From Flavobacterium panacagri (GTDB lineage: Bacteria > Bacteroidota > Bacteroidia > Flavobacteriales > Flavobacteriaceae), in NCBI RefSeq assembly GCF_030378165.1, contig NZ_CP119766.1, forward strand, positions 1,116,001 through 1,180,000: a DNA stretch of 64,000 bases, given 5' to 3'. Shown piece after piece: positions 15,801-22,009 of this stretch (its first letter is position 1; each line of letters opens with the position of its first letter). The translations under genes and the position numbers were made by a program. The notes beneath the pieces are model-generated. The model made no database searches, was not told where the DNA came from, and worked only from the letters and a program-made list of their open reading frames with translations.

Positions 15801-17275
15801 GAGTTATCAATACTATCAGAGCAAGCCTCATCAAGCATGGTACAATCAGGAATTACTCGAACTTTTAATTCAATTTCTGTTTCTGTTAGACGTCCCGCTT
15901 TAAGAAGAGCTGGGTCTGTAACTTCAAAAACAATATTACGTGTTGCCGGAGTCCAAGATTTAACTCGCACACCTGCTGGCAGCACTACGTCTCCAGGATA
16001 ATTAAAAATTACGTTTATTGGCAATTGATCACGAATCGTAAACTCTGTCGCATCATCATTACCTGTATTTCTAAAACCAATAACATAATTTAAATACTGT
16101 CCTAATGTTACATTTTGACCACCAATATTATCTCCCTTGTCATTCTCAACAATTTTAGTAAGAACAATTTTTGGCTCGATAATTTCAACATTAAATGCAT
16201 TAAAGAATAGACCATATCCATCACCACTGGTCTTTAACTTTAATGTTGCCTTAGTGTCACCATTTTTAATAATGACATTATTAACCGTATTCTCTAATTT
16301 AATAATCCCAGAATCATAACCAAGAGTATTTGAACTATTAGGTCTTCTATCATTTACACCATCAAAAGCGCCATCAACATTATTAATTGAACTATTAAAG
16401 AAATTGTTTATTGGTCTTTGATTTGTAAAAAGATCTGTACCATTTAGAGAGTAACGGTCTCCTGTAGTCTTTTGATCCCCTTCTATAGCTGCAAAAGCTA
16501 GCTTTACTTTAACCTCTCCATTTGGTATGGTTTTAAATCCAGAAATGTCATAATTAACATCAGGACTATTTGCTTTAATAAAACGGAAACCATCAAACGA
16601 TGTAATATACTTAGCGCTTAATTTAGGGTCTTCATAAATCACAAATAAAGACCATCCTGCAGCAAATCCACCATCAATTTGACCATTAGTAGCTATAACA
16701 TTTGCAAGCGTATAACTCCCCTCAGGATTATCTAAATCCTGTATTAATTTTGTTACATTAGAATAGTAAGCATAGATGACCTGTGATCCATTAGCCGTAT
16801 TTGGAGTATTTTCATAATAATCATAGATCTTCTGACCTTCTATTTTTTCGTAAGTATTGGTATTGGCAAGTTTGAACTCCACAGATCCGAGCTTTGTACG
16901 ATCCACAACTCTGTTTCTAACATCTGCTACACTGTAAATACCTGTCCAATAAAGACCTGCATAAGCAATCTTATAACATTCTTTACTTACATCTGGTATT
17001 CTTAATGTTGCAGAACTTGAACTAAATCGTCCTCCTCCTGGATCAACATTAATATATTCCATAGTGAAATTATTATTGTCGTCTCCGCCAGTGTATGCAG
17101 TATTTGGACGATCATTGTTTTTATTTCGATTCAAAATATTATTACCAATCAAAAGCATATCTCCTTTTAAACTCGTATCGTAACGAGGAGTAAAATCCTT
17201 TTGAGCAAAAGCAATAAAAGTTTGTATAAAAAATAATACAACTAAAACTGATTTTAAAGTAGTAGGTTTCTTCAT
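1..17275 (-). CDS. sprB: SprB-like giant gliding-motility adhesin (partial, C-terminus outside window)
   Basis: The frame opens at ATG 17275 and is still open at base 1, giving about 5758 codons. I checked the frame at the start, near 11.37 kb and at the left edge, and it is continuous. Residues 1-25 are a signal peptide (hydrophobic core, then AFAQ). Next come a unique N-terminal region, a DUF11-like domain at about 370-480 (motif NVTLGQYLNYVIGFRNTG), and roughly 60 Ig-like repeats of 80-85 residues. One unit reads ITCNATTTSLTVTAVGG, then GLVPGTYTFRVTDANGC. A jelly-roll-like insert interrupts the repeats at about 1245-1450. F. johnsoniae SprB, from memory about 6500 residues, is the surface adhesin propelled by the gliding motor and exported by the type IX system. 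Position after sprC- and sprD-like genes supports the name. The C-terminal sorting region and the expected sprF lie beyond the left edge. Confidence 0.9.
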   Translation of the reverse strand, partial: MKKPTTLKSVLVVLFFIQTFIAFAQKDFTPRYDTSLKGDMLLIGNNILNRNKNNDRPNTAYTGGDDNNNFTMEYINVDPGGGRFSSSSATLRIPDVSKECYKIAYAGLYWTGIYSVADVRNRVVDRTKLGSVEFKLANTNTYEKIEGQKIYDYYENTPNTANGSQVIYAYYSNVTKLIQDLDNPEGSYTLANVIATNGQIDGGFAAGWSLFVIYEDPKLSAKYITSFDGFRFIKANSPDVNYDISGFKTIPNGEVKVKLAFAAIEGDQKTTGDRYSLNGTDLFTNQRPINNFFNSSINNVDGAFDGVNDRRPNSSNTLGYDSGIIKLENTVNNVIIKNGDTKATLKLKTSGDGYGLFFNAFNVEIIEPKIVLTKIVENDKGDNIGGQNVTLGQYLNYVIGFRNTGNDDATEFTIRDQLPINVIFNYPGDVVLPAGVRVKSWTPATRNIVFEVTDPALLKAGRLTETEIELKVRVIPDCTMLDEACSDSIDNSAYATYKGTQNTTFTISDDPSVNTNTGCILVPKATNFLVGVQGCRYNRNVTLCTASVNLVAADGYSTYTWYSDEARTREIGRGQTFVAKEPGTYYVYNLAPAPCRSIYEAFTVTRFGTTVNNPVNDFASEIVTCPNDGKQLPKIFLCGANASKLIKTGITDSSNIVWERLDTASCPAVSNERCANENEACGWQPVASGPDYDVKDAGQYRLTINYAGGCFSRFYFNVFTNPLNPREEHVDRLCGQSGSIKILDVPSGYVYAIKTDPNATIENWEWQTSNTFPIYNAGSYTVFIKQQGVTSIPCIFRIDNIQIRNRDMNLRNEQTQPVCVGDTGSIKIGVRDYNAQYYIYLYNGNTIERSAGPISDPEYTFASLSYGTNGIDYRVRVTSSPIGGNNPQPSCDRSVYFRINPPNNQLRVTATLREPLTACSPGQIFLSASNGRAPYHYFVNGASSYISENPFAVTEGGQYNIVVIDDAGCKAETSINVPVVSKPTYTVNATSSLCYDGTSSIKIENVVPNGNTMAYSINDGATYQTNPNFLNLEPGTYKVKVRYSITYAITNWPYTDTKHCYSDTENVIITGPTAALTASAGVAALAGCTDPDGDGIKDGGIIRFNNVEGGKEPYEFSFDNGGHFGPAREIDARPGEYQLIVRDDNGCTFTIPYVVKLDAIPANPIINTVNTVYGCDGLATSTVVVSTPVSTGDSQYTYEYYLDDEPNVPITNNVFTGVKSGSYTVKVKYKAIQVPTYSNLLIEDFGRGGYTTTPGINPGYCFEDETSTHLAPDYKCNRDEWINDGEYAVASSIRTRFDNSWIVAKDHTVPQHPLGRFLCVNVGGTAGIGGILYSKPISDVIPNQPVIISLWAENLIVKTSTSHDDPKLTIQLVNNLNGVGGTETIVATTDTNNPWVVPKTEQWEYKELSLDPKAFNNLSFVIRSYSNEFNGNDVLIDDIWVRQIPESCGGITEFPIVIESGKGFDVSDPEINNVTCTGGNTGSIIYQVKNFASGYEYKINNGSWTPSTAATLELNNLTVGNYKIIIRSDATGACSESFDIDITAPATVTSVASVTKQPTCIEGAIITATAGGGKPGYQYELRQGTNVIIAYQANNVFTKLADGSNIPVGTYRVYVRDSGGCESAASDPITVIAPVPPKAVLASNSDLCYDTKDKATLVVTASDGKLPYSYSLDGGQGQNSNTFTGVGTGTHTIVVTDGNGCTVEIKDIIIAEQLLASAEVTKTLDCTNSPNAQITITASQGTPNYTYEVSTNGGTSFASIASNVYSADTARSYIFRVTDSKGCTALTTAVTVSAKLEPTASAKGTDPKCHNGSDGSFTVTPAGGNGAAYTYSFNGSTTFGTSATLSNLSAGAYKYQVKDSKGCLSPVYDITLGNPTEVVASANFTPNTTCSTTTVITVSAAGGTGTYTYSFGAGNTTYNGTRTITVTNTSSAQTITFNVRDSNGCTDTKTIEVPAYNPPTGLNFSTPAGITCNATTTSLTVTAVGGVAPFTYAVTAGPNSPTQTTSGTFTGLVPGTYTFRVTDANGCTISDSKTIDAAPSITVSGDLTNELCYNAHNGTATFNIVGARTVGAYTYTFSPTAGTLTKNNNTITVTGLAAGTYTLVVRDNATGCTSNTESVTINAATQIDFTVNASKITCNNKISTLSITGITGGAPGYTYAYAASGSTAPTTPYGTVLTVDTASLTTTVDVYVKDINGCVVKKTVSIATEDAPQIDTPAAQCYTGSPVSVTITGTYQGPATFSKDGTTFVSSPTFSLTPGTYNLTLKDKFGCEDSVVYIVPQQLTITPTVVANTTCTPNVTISLSSTGGTGTRAYAVSFNGGGYSAVTSPYTATAAGTYKFRVNDTANPVCYAYTADIPVTLNATTFAINTNKTDVKCNGAATGAISITTTAGKAPYTYSVSKATVEVSTTASTTGLTAGVYDIVVTDAIGCTGTAQVTINENPVVTANVTAGKLTCNPTTNNPTGTTISVAAGGGIGGYTYSFNNGSTYVLGNSIPVSNTGVSQSFTIIVKDANGCLSVPQTVVIAPLNSPSDLDFGTPATITCLATTTSVQLTATNGVAPLTYTIVSGTTINTTGASNGLFTGLLPGDYVFRVTDANGCYYSEDYKINKATQIEIKGQTFSNVLCHGGNSGVAKYTVTKFSTTQNYTVAVTSTPAGLPFTQAALGDVITLSDLVKGTYNVRVTDLTTGCTANEDVIIGEPAADLAAVAKVVNANCKIATAEVTITASNGTPSYKYSFVQDGAGIGTLTPSPVANLNPAVSRDWDVYVVDANGCQVKLDITIDNAVSPSVTASATGQCLGNGTYTITATPGTGLVTPLSYSLNGGNFQAGNTFDVTVAGPYKVTIKDGNGCTADSGVVTVYNVLTLSAKLDKNITCDPGNEDAVITLTAGGGRTGYTYTSTPATGSFTGSVFTTDTPGSYTFTVRDANNCTVSTTQAINIIPKVDPEITSVTQTQSIGCNGESTAAISVVFDDTKGVGPFVINVKQYNDLAHTSLVKDFGTQTSGLPAGYYVITVTDSKACFDTEEIRITQPDPIHITFTPESLQCVGGGITRGRITINGVTGGTPNYTYHVTGINNYSKSLPGGNGISAVFDIVDFGFYQIRVEDQNGCFATVDDILIAAPVDQLDIEVNTSATCSGGGSATVTILSAFAGNGPFHFNIYDGTVQNWDPLNPTANGWIGEIPPNSKSTVFTGLVPGKTYTFIIYDEDTKCYYFQTSDGPIPSSSTLQINNFVPQNISCKGANDGNVSFEIANSYGYAVDVTYSIINAYTNIETGNTGSRTIPAGGSVTIDPAALFTPLPVGTYYVLVRETSGANAGCGKSSDNFNIKESPKMLLLDGSVSKNANCNAKSGVITVTAKDGTAFVPVAPATGPAYYKYMLLLATDAAPTKTDSRWDTPNTFFEDAGSYIAYALDAYGCIKDFPVTLDKDDDPTINPIASICFDDQPFNITITGTVDPAIIGGATYSVNGSTFGTDPTFEISAAGTYNLVIKDGNGCTADFDFVVYPKLTLKAEMTRELTCSATIPNAIITLTAAGGNILPAPNYVYEYSTTGVTGPWTTMTTNQLTTGNTIDTYTFRVTDANNVTTCQATAQFKLDPIPLPTITPSNTNVSCYSDSDGTISVSVSGGVGGYTYQLMRGTTIIVPFPGSNQFTGLPAADDYQVIVKDSKECEYTTAAIEITQPAELAATSSVIDFACDPVTNEQHMATVVVNVDTTTGTGPYKYLFPGYTDYSDDNTFVVNNLNAQTINYTVKDSNDCTFTGSQAVSAYQPLSLVINVTAAPVCPTNVESVELIVTGGYGPMKKYEIIEPAALATDNGTNNIFTGLTANTYLFKVTDAHDCAITAYHTVKDVVPIEIAEEKLTEISCNVLNGTDNNGSAKFTVTGFSTTQNYDVVITTNPTTLTYTRVDAGDVITLTGLRAGSYTVSVTDRTTQCTDNATVTFVAPTAITFTAASTKVFCTKDLSDITVSAVAGGAGNYKYAVVLAGSPRPTVFGDDAVLTVDTDLTNLAWDVYVQDSNLCISEPVRVDITHDVAPNLNMPAQQCFVGADLTVDLDALSTVYTGSTKTFTIDGVPTGSTATFTKPGTYKIILTDSNGCTDDVDYIIQEQLIANATIAQDLYCVPANAVIDVTITGGVGSYNYQMYHNSAPEGPVKPATGDFTETVTAAGDYYFVITDSNSPTCSVQTEPVTITTPINPTGLEAHIDVTCESLSDGSLTITPSDGVGPYTFVLSGAANTSGDTTGIYTGLEAGSYSVVITDSKGCTSAPVNVIIDEPVELTAPHAITPNAGCYTTTEIVVNPAGGTQPYYYNFNGKGYVEGANKISVANDGSVANVTYTVKDANGCETPVVTVPIVPLNKPTDLAFTPTAITCITGNSSDVTVRATNGVGQLTFEIIEFNGAAPAVAYTPQVVADNTIAAVFNGLPFGDYLFRVTDSNTCSYDELLTIKDVIRINADGQPVADMSCNTTNDGKVTFTVSGFAGTYTYTITKDGAPFTGSTVTSDASIELTNLAFGVYEITAVDDITGCDIKASAEVKQPTIVEVDLIENLDANCNRGAIVEVLGKGGNPGYTYSFVDASATGPGVFDAETRRELDPTVSAWHIYARDINGCTSDPLLVNITTSPLPLGFTAAVTSNCSDTNGNYEIVVTPGTIGVGPFTYSIGGGFQSELTFTVNVPKAYDLVVRDTFGCTATFPAAVTILQPVVLDVIKDMQPTCTDGDGQVTATATGGTGNFSYTLDGVTTLTTTPAIFNAVGSGPHTIIVTDLGTPNNCTDTVTFELEKATEVTGFKAVPTPVTCNGGSDGTITASMDPTSPGVNDNPKYMYSINGGTPQDSPVFTGLTQGTYIVSVVSGRNCPASVTVVVTEPALIVVPDPVVVQYGCAAGNNSNAATITVTGVTGGTENSYPNYEFVRDGVVVYKGPRNVYTERDLLGGNYVVNVYDENNCVGTAVVSVPVNPYINLDKVVIRVTDEITCRNNEDILVEVTTTPGVNPVLDFVITDAAGNAVPGNPNNQTGIFTDLPIGNYLVTVTNPATGCSIVTPHYVNNPNSFQIRAVAINREICYGATNGSVELTFIDNQPTPLNEAGVFDYVITGPNGFMVAARSADAGPVLISNLAAGVYNVTATLFGKPYCTVTTIFTINQPVNELVVTTTKDDITCVTDNNDGVIYATATGGWTTYEYQLVKGSTIVVDYSSQTTFPGLTEGVYTVNVRDFNGCIASSTQTLVIPDPITATATVNLTMLACYGDKTGVITVAPPTGGQGSNYLYTLNYLSENPVISSGPMVSPVFSGLAAGRYSVTVTDGFTCQGTTNEILIEEPTLVTPMLKQSRAQTCQTLTELTLTVEGGTPPYTYSADGTNYSAPFASTVSFEVPVGSYKYFVRDANGCNSFASNSVEVDPLEPLRLEIDKESAVVKCTGQATGAIIVEAFGGLGNYTYTLTGSETRPAQDNGIFENLAIGTYRVIVNSVDCDITSEEIVITEPSRALQAEFFPTDVTCFGENNGKLEIVASGGTGVIKYAVSPNMSQFDTKVKYDRLAPGDYQAIAQDENGCYVLYDFTIHEPRPVIVTEVPNSMIPEVCDGDNDGAFSIEVRGGTLPYSVSLDNANGPFTQGDATQTIFDFRNLKGGTHTVYVKDAKGCPVEFVENMPGAVILNPTAEVTYDCVDNAQANRVVVTVDSSNNLADVDYSLDNNGVYQPSNIFTNVPAGDHFIVARHTNGCEVPTVVFSVKPVDPVTLIDITKQSNEINTISVKASGGFAPYEY
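12925..13550 (-). other. Jelly-roll/MAM-like domain inserted in the SprB repeats
   Basis: Residues about 1245-1450 of SprB break the Ig-like pattern. The segment starts near LIEDFGRGGYTTTPGINP, contains a Cys-rich stretch, RTRFDNSWIVAKDHT and GRFLCVNVGG, then WAENLIVKTS and FVIRSYSNEFNGNDVLIDDI, ending at PESCGG. Order and motifs resemble the beta-sandwich domains (MAM or carbohydrate-binding type) common in Bacteroidetes surface proteins. It could be the sticky part of an otherwise spacer-like fibre. The assignment is by pattern only. Confidence 0.5.
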
Positions 17276-17373
17276 ATGTTTAGGGTTTCAGTTTAACTAA
17301 TTGTCTCTTGAAGGGGCTTTCAAAAAACAACATGTAATCTTATTTATTTTTAATTCTCTTGAATATATTTTTA

Positions 17374-20300
17374 TTAATTCTCCACTTTTACAATGGCCAT
17401 TTTGCCGTTGTATGGTTTATTTCCTTTTGCCTCTAATGCTTTTGTTGCGTCTTGTAAACCATCATATTTCTCGTAATAGATATAATATTTACTTGTTGCT
17501 ACATTATAAAAGAAATTAATATCTGTACGTCCTGCTGCAACTGCTTTAGTCAAGAACTCATCACGTTTCTCTACACTGCTGTGAACAGCGACGATTAAAT
17601 AATAACCGTTGTCAGAATTTTTAATATTCTTGATAATCTGCATATTTGACTGCTCTTCTCCAAAATCAAAATCATTTGCTGTCATTGGCGCATTGCTCAA
17701 TTTTGTGGTTTCCTTAATACGTTTAAGAGCGGCAACGTCTTGTGCATATCTTCCTTGATCATTTTCATAAGCCGCACGTTTAATTCTACGTTTGCGCTCA
17801 ATTTCAGTCTCTGCTTTGATACGCTCTAAATCGGCTATTAAAGCTGCTCCTTCACTTTCCATTTTCAATTGAGCCGCTTTCAATTCGTTGATCTTATCCA
17901 GATACGCTTTATTTAACGGATCGTTTTTAGGGAACTTTTTAAGTCTGTCATTATACAGAGCTGTTAATCTGTCAATCTCATTCTTCATGCTCTTATTTGC
18001 ATCCGCAATCTGAAGTTTTAATGCTTCTATTTGACTGTTTTCTGCTGCTACACTCTTAAATGGTTTTGGCTCTCTGTAAATTCCTCTTTCACTTAAATCA
18101 TTCTCTTCTTTTAAATCATTTAAGTCTTTTTGTTTATTCGCAACAGTCGCTTTAAACTGACTTAATAAATCGCTTTGGACTTTACTTGTATTTTCAACAG
18201 ACTGAGTCAAACTTTCAATCGCTTTTCCTGTATCATCTTTTGCTTTCGCTGCAAGTGCTGCTGCTTCCGCGTCAGCTTTTGCTTTTTCTGCTGCTAATCT
18301 TGCTTGACGCTCTTCCTCTTCTTTCAATAAACGAGTTTCTTCTTCAGCTCTTAATTTTTCCGTTGCTTCTGCATCGGCTTTCGCTTTCGCATCAGCTAAA
18401 AGTTTCGCCTGAAGCGCTTCCATATCTGCTTTAGCTTTTGCATCAGCTGCCAATTTTGCTTGAAGCGCCTCTGCATCCGCTTTTGCTTTTGCGTCTGCTG
18501 CTAATTTTGCCAAACGAGCTTCTTCTTCAACTTTTGCTTTTGCGTCTGCAGCTTGTTTTTCTTTTAGTGCTTCTGCATCCGCTTTTGCTTTAGCATCGGC
18601 AGCAAGTTTAGCCTGACGTTCTTCTTCAACTCTTGCTTTTTCGTCTGCAGCTTGTTTTGCTTGTAATGCTGCGGCATCTGCTTTCGCTTTTGCTTCTGCT
18701 GCTAATCTTGTTTTTTCGGCTTCTGCATCAGCCTTAGCTTTTGCATCAGCTGCCAATTTAGCTTGGCGAGCATCTTCCTCTTCTTGTAATTTTTTCGCTT
18801 CTGCTTCCGCTTTTGCTTTTGCAGTAGCTTCAGCATCGGCTTTCACTTTTGCATCTGCTAATAGTTTTGCTTGTAAAGCGACCATATCAGCCTTAGCTTT
18901 TGCATCAGCTGCAAGTTTCGCTTCTAAAGCCTCTGCGTCCGCTTTTGCTTTCGCATCTGCAGCTAATTTCGCTTGACGAGCTTCTTCTTCCACTCGTGCT
19001 TTTTCATCAGCAGCTTGTTTTATTCTTAATGCTTCTGCATCCGCTTTTGCTTTTGCATCAGCCGCAAGTTTAGCCTGACGTTCCTCTTCAACTCTAGCTT
19101 TTTCGTCTGCTGCTTGTTTTATTCTTAATGCTTCTGCATCCGCTTTTGCTTTTGCATCGGCTGCTAATTTCGCCTGACGAGCCTCTTCTTCAACTCTAGC
19201 TTTCTCATCTGCTGCTTGTTTCGCTTGTAAAGCTGCAGCATCCACTTTTGCTTTTGCATCAGCTGCTAATCTTGCTTTTTCAGCTTCTGCATCCGCTTTC
19301 GCTTTGGCATCTGCAGCTAATTTCGCTTGACGAGCATCTTCAGCTTCTTGTAATTTTTTCGCTTCCGCTTCCGCTTTTGCTTTTGCCGTAGCTTCTGCAT
19401 CGGCTTTAACTCTTGCATCAGCTATTAACTTCGCTTGTAAAGCTTCCATATCCGCTTTTGCTTTTGCATCGGCTGCTAGTCTTGCTTTTTCAGCTTCTGC
19501 ATCGGCTTTCGCTTTAGCATCTGCAGCCAATCTTGCTTTTTCAGCTTCTGCATCCGCCTTCGCTTTATTTTCAGCCGCTAATTTGGCTTTTGCCGCAGCT
19601 TCTGCATCCGCTTTCGCTTTGGCATCTGCAACCAATTTAGCTTGAAGAGCTTCTGCATCCGCTTTTGCTTTTGCCTCAGCATCTAATTGCGCCTGACGAG
19701 CATCTTCTGCTTGTTTCAATTTCAATGCCTCAGCATCTGCTTTTGCTTTTGCTTCAGCAGCAATAATTGCTTGTCTTGCCTCTTCGTCTGCTTTAACTTT
19801 AGCTTCAGCCGCTAATTTTTCTTTAAGAGCCGCTTCTTCAGCCGCTTTTGCTTTCGCATCAGCTGCTAGTTTGGCTTTGTTAGCTGCATCAATAGAAACT
19901 TTTGTTTTTGTTTCTGCCGCCGCTTTAGCTTTAGCTTCAGCTGCTAATCTTGCTTGTAAAGCATCTGAATCTGCTTTTGCTTTTGCATCTGCCGCTAAAA
20001 TAGATTGCATATCTGCCGCCTCAGCTTTTGCTTTTGCATCTGCTCTACGTTTTTCTTCTGCAGCATCTGCTTTCGCTTTATTGTCTGCAATTAATTTTAT
20101 TCTGCGTTCCTCTGCATCAGCCTTAGCTTTCTCTGCTGCTGCAAGTCTTGCTTGTCTTGCCGCTTCAGCATCTGCTTTTGCTTTTTCTGCTGCTGCTAAT
20201 CTAGCTTTCGCTGCAGCTTCAGAATTTGCTCTAGCTCTTTCTACCGCAAGCTGAGCCGCTGTTTTTTGCTGTGTAGGTGTAGCTGCATTTGCAGCAGCTG

Positions 20301-22008
20301 CTTTCGCTTTTGCAGCATCAGCATCCGCTTTCGCCTTATCTGCTGTCGCTACTTTTGCTTGTAAAGCTTCTGCATCTGCTTTTGCTTTTGCATCAGCAGC
20401 TAATTTTATTTTTAATGCTTCTGCATCAGCCTGTGCCTTATCTGCCGCTAACTGCTCTGGTGTTTTCTGTTCAACCGGTTCAGATTTATTTGCCGCCGCT
20501 TTTGCTCTCGCTGCTGCTGCCGCATCTACTCTAGCTTTATTGTCAGCAGCTAGTTTTATTCTGCGTTCCTCAGCATCTGCTCTTGCCTTATCAGCAGCTA
20601 ACTGTGCTTGTGTTTTTTGTGTTTCAGCTACAGCTCTGTTTGCTGCTGCCGTTTGTGCTCTTGCCGCAGCTGCTGCATCTGCTTTCGCTTTTGTCTCTGC
20701 TGCTAATTTTATTTTGATAGCTTCGGCATCTGCCTTCGCTTTGTTATCTGCATCTAGTTTAGCTTTTGCTTTCGCTTCGGCATCTGCTTTCGCTTTATTA
20801 TCTGCTTCTAATCTGGCTTTTGCTTTTGCTTCTGCATCCGCTTTTGCTCTGTTGTCAGCCTCTAATTTAGCTTTCGCTTTTGCCTCTGCATCTGCCTTCA
20901 CTTTTTCTGCTGCCAAAAGTTTTGCTTGTTTTGCTTCAGCATCTGCTTGTGCTTTTGCTTCGGCAGCCAATCTGTTTTTTTCAGCAATTTCAGCTCTGTT
21001 TACTTGAGTTGCTTCTGAATTTGGTTTAGCTGGAACTCGTTTTGGCTTAGCCGGATCTATTAATGATCCCTCATCATCATCTCCGTAATAATAATTTCTA
21101 TTTTTGAATTTGTAGGCAATAGCAAATTCATGAGAACCTCCTAAGTTCGTAAAATTGCCCATTCCTCTTTCGTAATTGTATTCAATAGCAATACTTGGAG
21201 AAATGTTAATTCCAAGTCCTGCCGAAACTCCATATAATGTATTATATCCTGCTTGAGCCCAAACTCCTTGCTGAAGAGTCAGCATAGCCAAACCAGAAAT
21301 AACTGTTTTATCTTTTTTTAATTCTGTCCTTACAATTCCAGAGAATTTACTTCTGTCAAAAAAACCATAGCTGTCAATATACCCCGTGTACATTGCGTGA
21401 AGCTGAATGGCTCTTTCTGGATCTTCTTTAACCATTCCCGATCCGAAATTGTAAAGCACTAAGTTGTTAATCGCTAATCCAAAATCTAAAAATTCTGTAC
21501 CGTAATTAATTCCAGGATTTACGGTAAGTAATGTACTTTTTGGAAAATCTCCCTGTCCGATAGTAGTATCATCAGAAATGATTTTTCCTGTGTTTAAACC
21601 ACTTTGATAAGCACCTACATTTAAACCAAAAGTCAAATTACTATCCTGTTCTAAAACTATATTATGAGCAAAGTTTCCGATAACTCCGAACACAGTCATT
21701 AATCCGTAATTCTGCTGAAAAACACCTGCAGCAAAAGCCTCATTTTCTCTAAATCGTCCAGAATAATTAAACAAATAGGTTTGCGGTGCATTTTCAAACT
21801 GTACCCATTGCCTTTTATTATAAAAACTTACATATGGGTTCGATTCACGAACAAAACTAAATGCGGGGTTAATTATATATTTATTAAACTTTAAAGAATT
21901 TCTGATAGGTAATGAAAACGAAACAACTCCATCATCAGAACCGTTCTGAGCATAGAGTACACTTGATAAACCATAAAATAAAGTGATGAATAGTAGGATT
22001 TTCTTCAT
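17374..22008 (-). CDS. sprD: SprD-like protein: PorP/SprF-type N-terminus, long Ala/Lys coiled coil, SPOR-like C-terminus
   Basis: The 1544-residue protein has a signal peptide (residues 1-20, ending LYAQ). Residues about 25-310 resemble the PorP/SprF outer-membrane family of type IX secretion: NPAFSFVRESNPYVSFYNKR near the start and later GLGINISPSIAIEYNYERG. Residues about 330-1235 are a TolA-like Ala/Lys/Glu/Asp repeat (units such as AKADAEALQAKLAADAK), predicted as a very long helix. A second coiled coil follows to about 1420. The last 80 residues (GYYLIVAVHSSVEKRDEF to the end) look like a SPOR domain, a fold that can bind denuded peptidoglycan. The gene starts 1 base after the sprC-like stop and ends 98 bases before sprB. 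SprD is needed for spreading in F. johnsoniae. A role linking an outer-membrane channel to the cell wall is my inference. Confidence 0.75.
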   Translation of the reverse strand: MKKILLFITLFYGLSSVLYAQNGSDDGVVSFSLPIRNSLKFNKYIINPAFSFVRESNPYVSFYNKRQWVQFENAPQTYLFNYSGRFRENEAFAAGVFQQNYGLMTVFGVIGNFAHNIVLEQDSNLTFGLNVGAYQSGLNTGKIISDDTTIGQGDFPKSTLLTVNPGINYGTEFLDFGLAINNLVLYNFGSGMVKEDPERAIQLHAMYTGYIDSYGFFDRSKFSGIVRTELKKDKTVISGLAMLTLQQGVWAQAGYNTLYGVSAGLGINISPSIAIEYNYERGMGNFTNLGGSHEFAIAYKFKNRNYYYGDDDEGSLIDPAKPKRVPAKPNSEATQVNRAEIAEKNRLAAEAKAQADAEAKQAKLLAAEKVKADAEAKAKAKLEADNRAKADAEAKAKARLEADNKAKADAEAKAKAKLDADNKAKADAEAIKIKLAAETKAKADAAAAARAQTAAANRAVAETQKTQAQLAADKARADAEERRIKLAADNKARVDAAAAARAKAAANKSEPVEQKTPEQLAADKAQADAEALKIKLAADAKAKADAEALQAKVATADKAKADADAAKAKAAAANAATPTQQKTAAQLAVERARANSEAAAKARLAAAEKAKADAEAARQARLAAAEKAKADAEERRIKLIADNKAKADAAEEKRRADAKAKAEAADMQSILAADAKAKADSDALQARLAAEAKAKAAAETKTKVSIDAANKAKLAADAKAKAAEEAALKEKLAAEAKVKADEEARQAIIAAEAKAKADAEALKLKQAEDARQAQLDAEAKAKADAEALQAKLVADAKAKADAEAAAKAKLAAENKAKADAEAEKARLAADAKAKADAEAEKARLAADAKAKADMEALQAKLIADARVKADAEATAKAKAEAEAKKLQEAEDARQAKLAADAKAKADAEAEKARLAADAKAKVDAAALQAKQAADEKARVEEEARQAKLAADAKAKADAEALRIKQAADEKARVEEERQAKLAADAKAKADAEALRIKQAADEKARVEEEARQAKLAADAKAKADAEALEAKLAADAKAKADMVALQAKLLADAKVKADAEATAKAKAEAEAKKLQEEEDARQAKLAADAKAKADAEAEKTRLAAEAKAKADAAALQAKQAADEKARVEEERQAKLAADAKAKADAEALKEKQAADAKAKVEEEARLAKLAADAKAKADAEALQAKLAADAKAKADMEALQAKLLADAKAKADAEATEKLRAEEETRLLKEEEERQARLAAEKAKADAEAAALAAKAKDDTGKAIESLTQSVENTSKVQSDLLSQFKATVANKQKDLNDLKEENDLSERGIYREPKPFKSVAAENSQIEALKLQIADANKSMKNEIDRLTALYNDRLKKFPKNDPLNKAYLDKINELKAAQLKMESEGAALIADLERIKAETEIERKRRIKRAAYENDQGRYAQDVAALKRIKETTKLSNAPMTANDFDFGEEQSNMQIIKNIKNSDNGYYLIVAVHSSVEKRDEFLTKAVAAGRTDINFFYNVATSKYYIYYEKYDGLQDATKALEAKGNKPYNGKMAIVKVEN

Positions 22009-22009
22009 A

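Noticed and set aside
1..17275. Many separate small genes on the plus strand of the first 17 kb
   Set aside because: All are short shadows of one continuous minus-strand frame, which I verified in phase at three points.
19871..21007. Plus-strand frames of 127, 81 and 155 codons antisense to the SprD-like gene
   Set aside because: They are Ala/Ser/Leu/Phe-only translations caused by the repetitive Ala/Lys codons of the real gene on the other strand.
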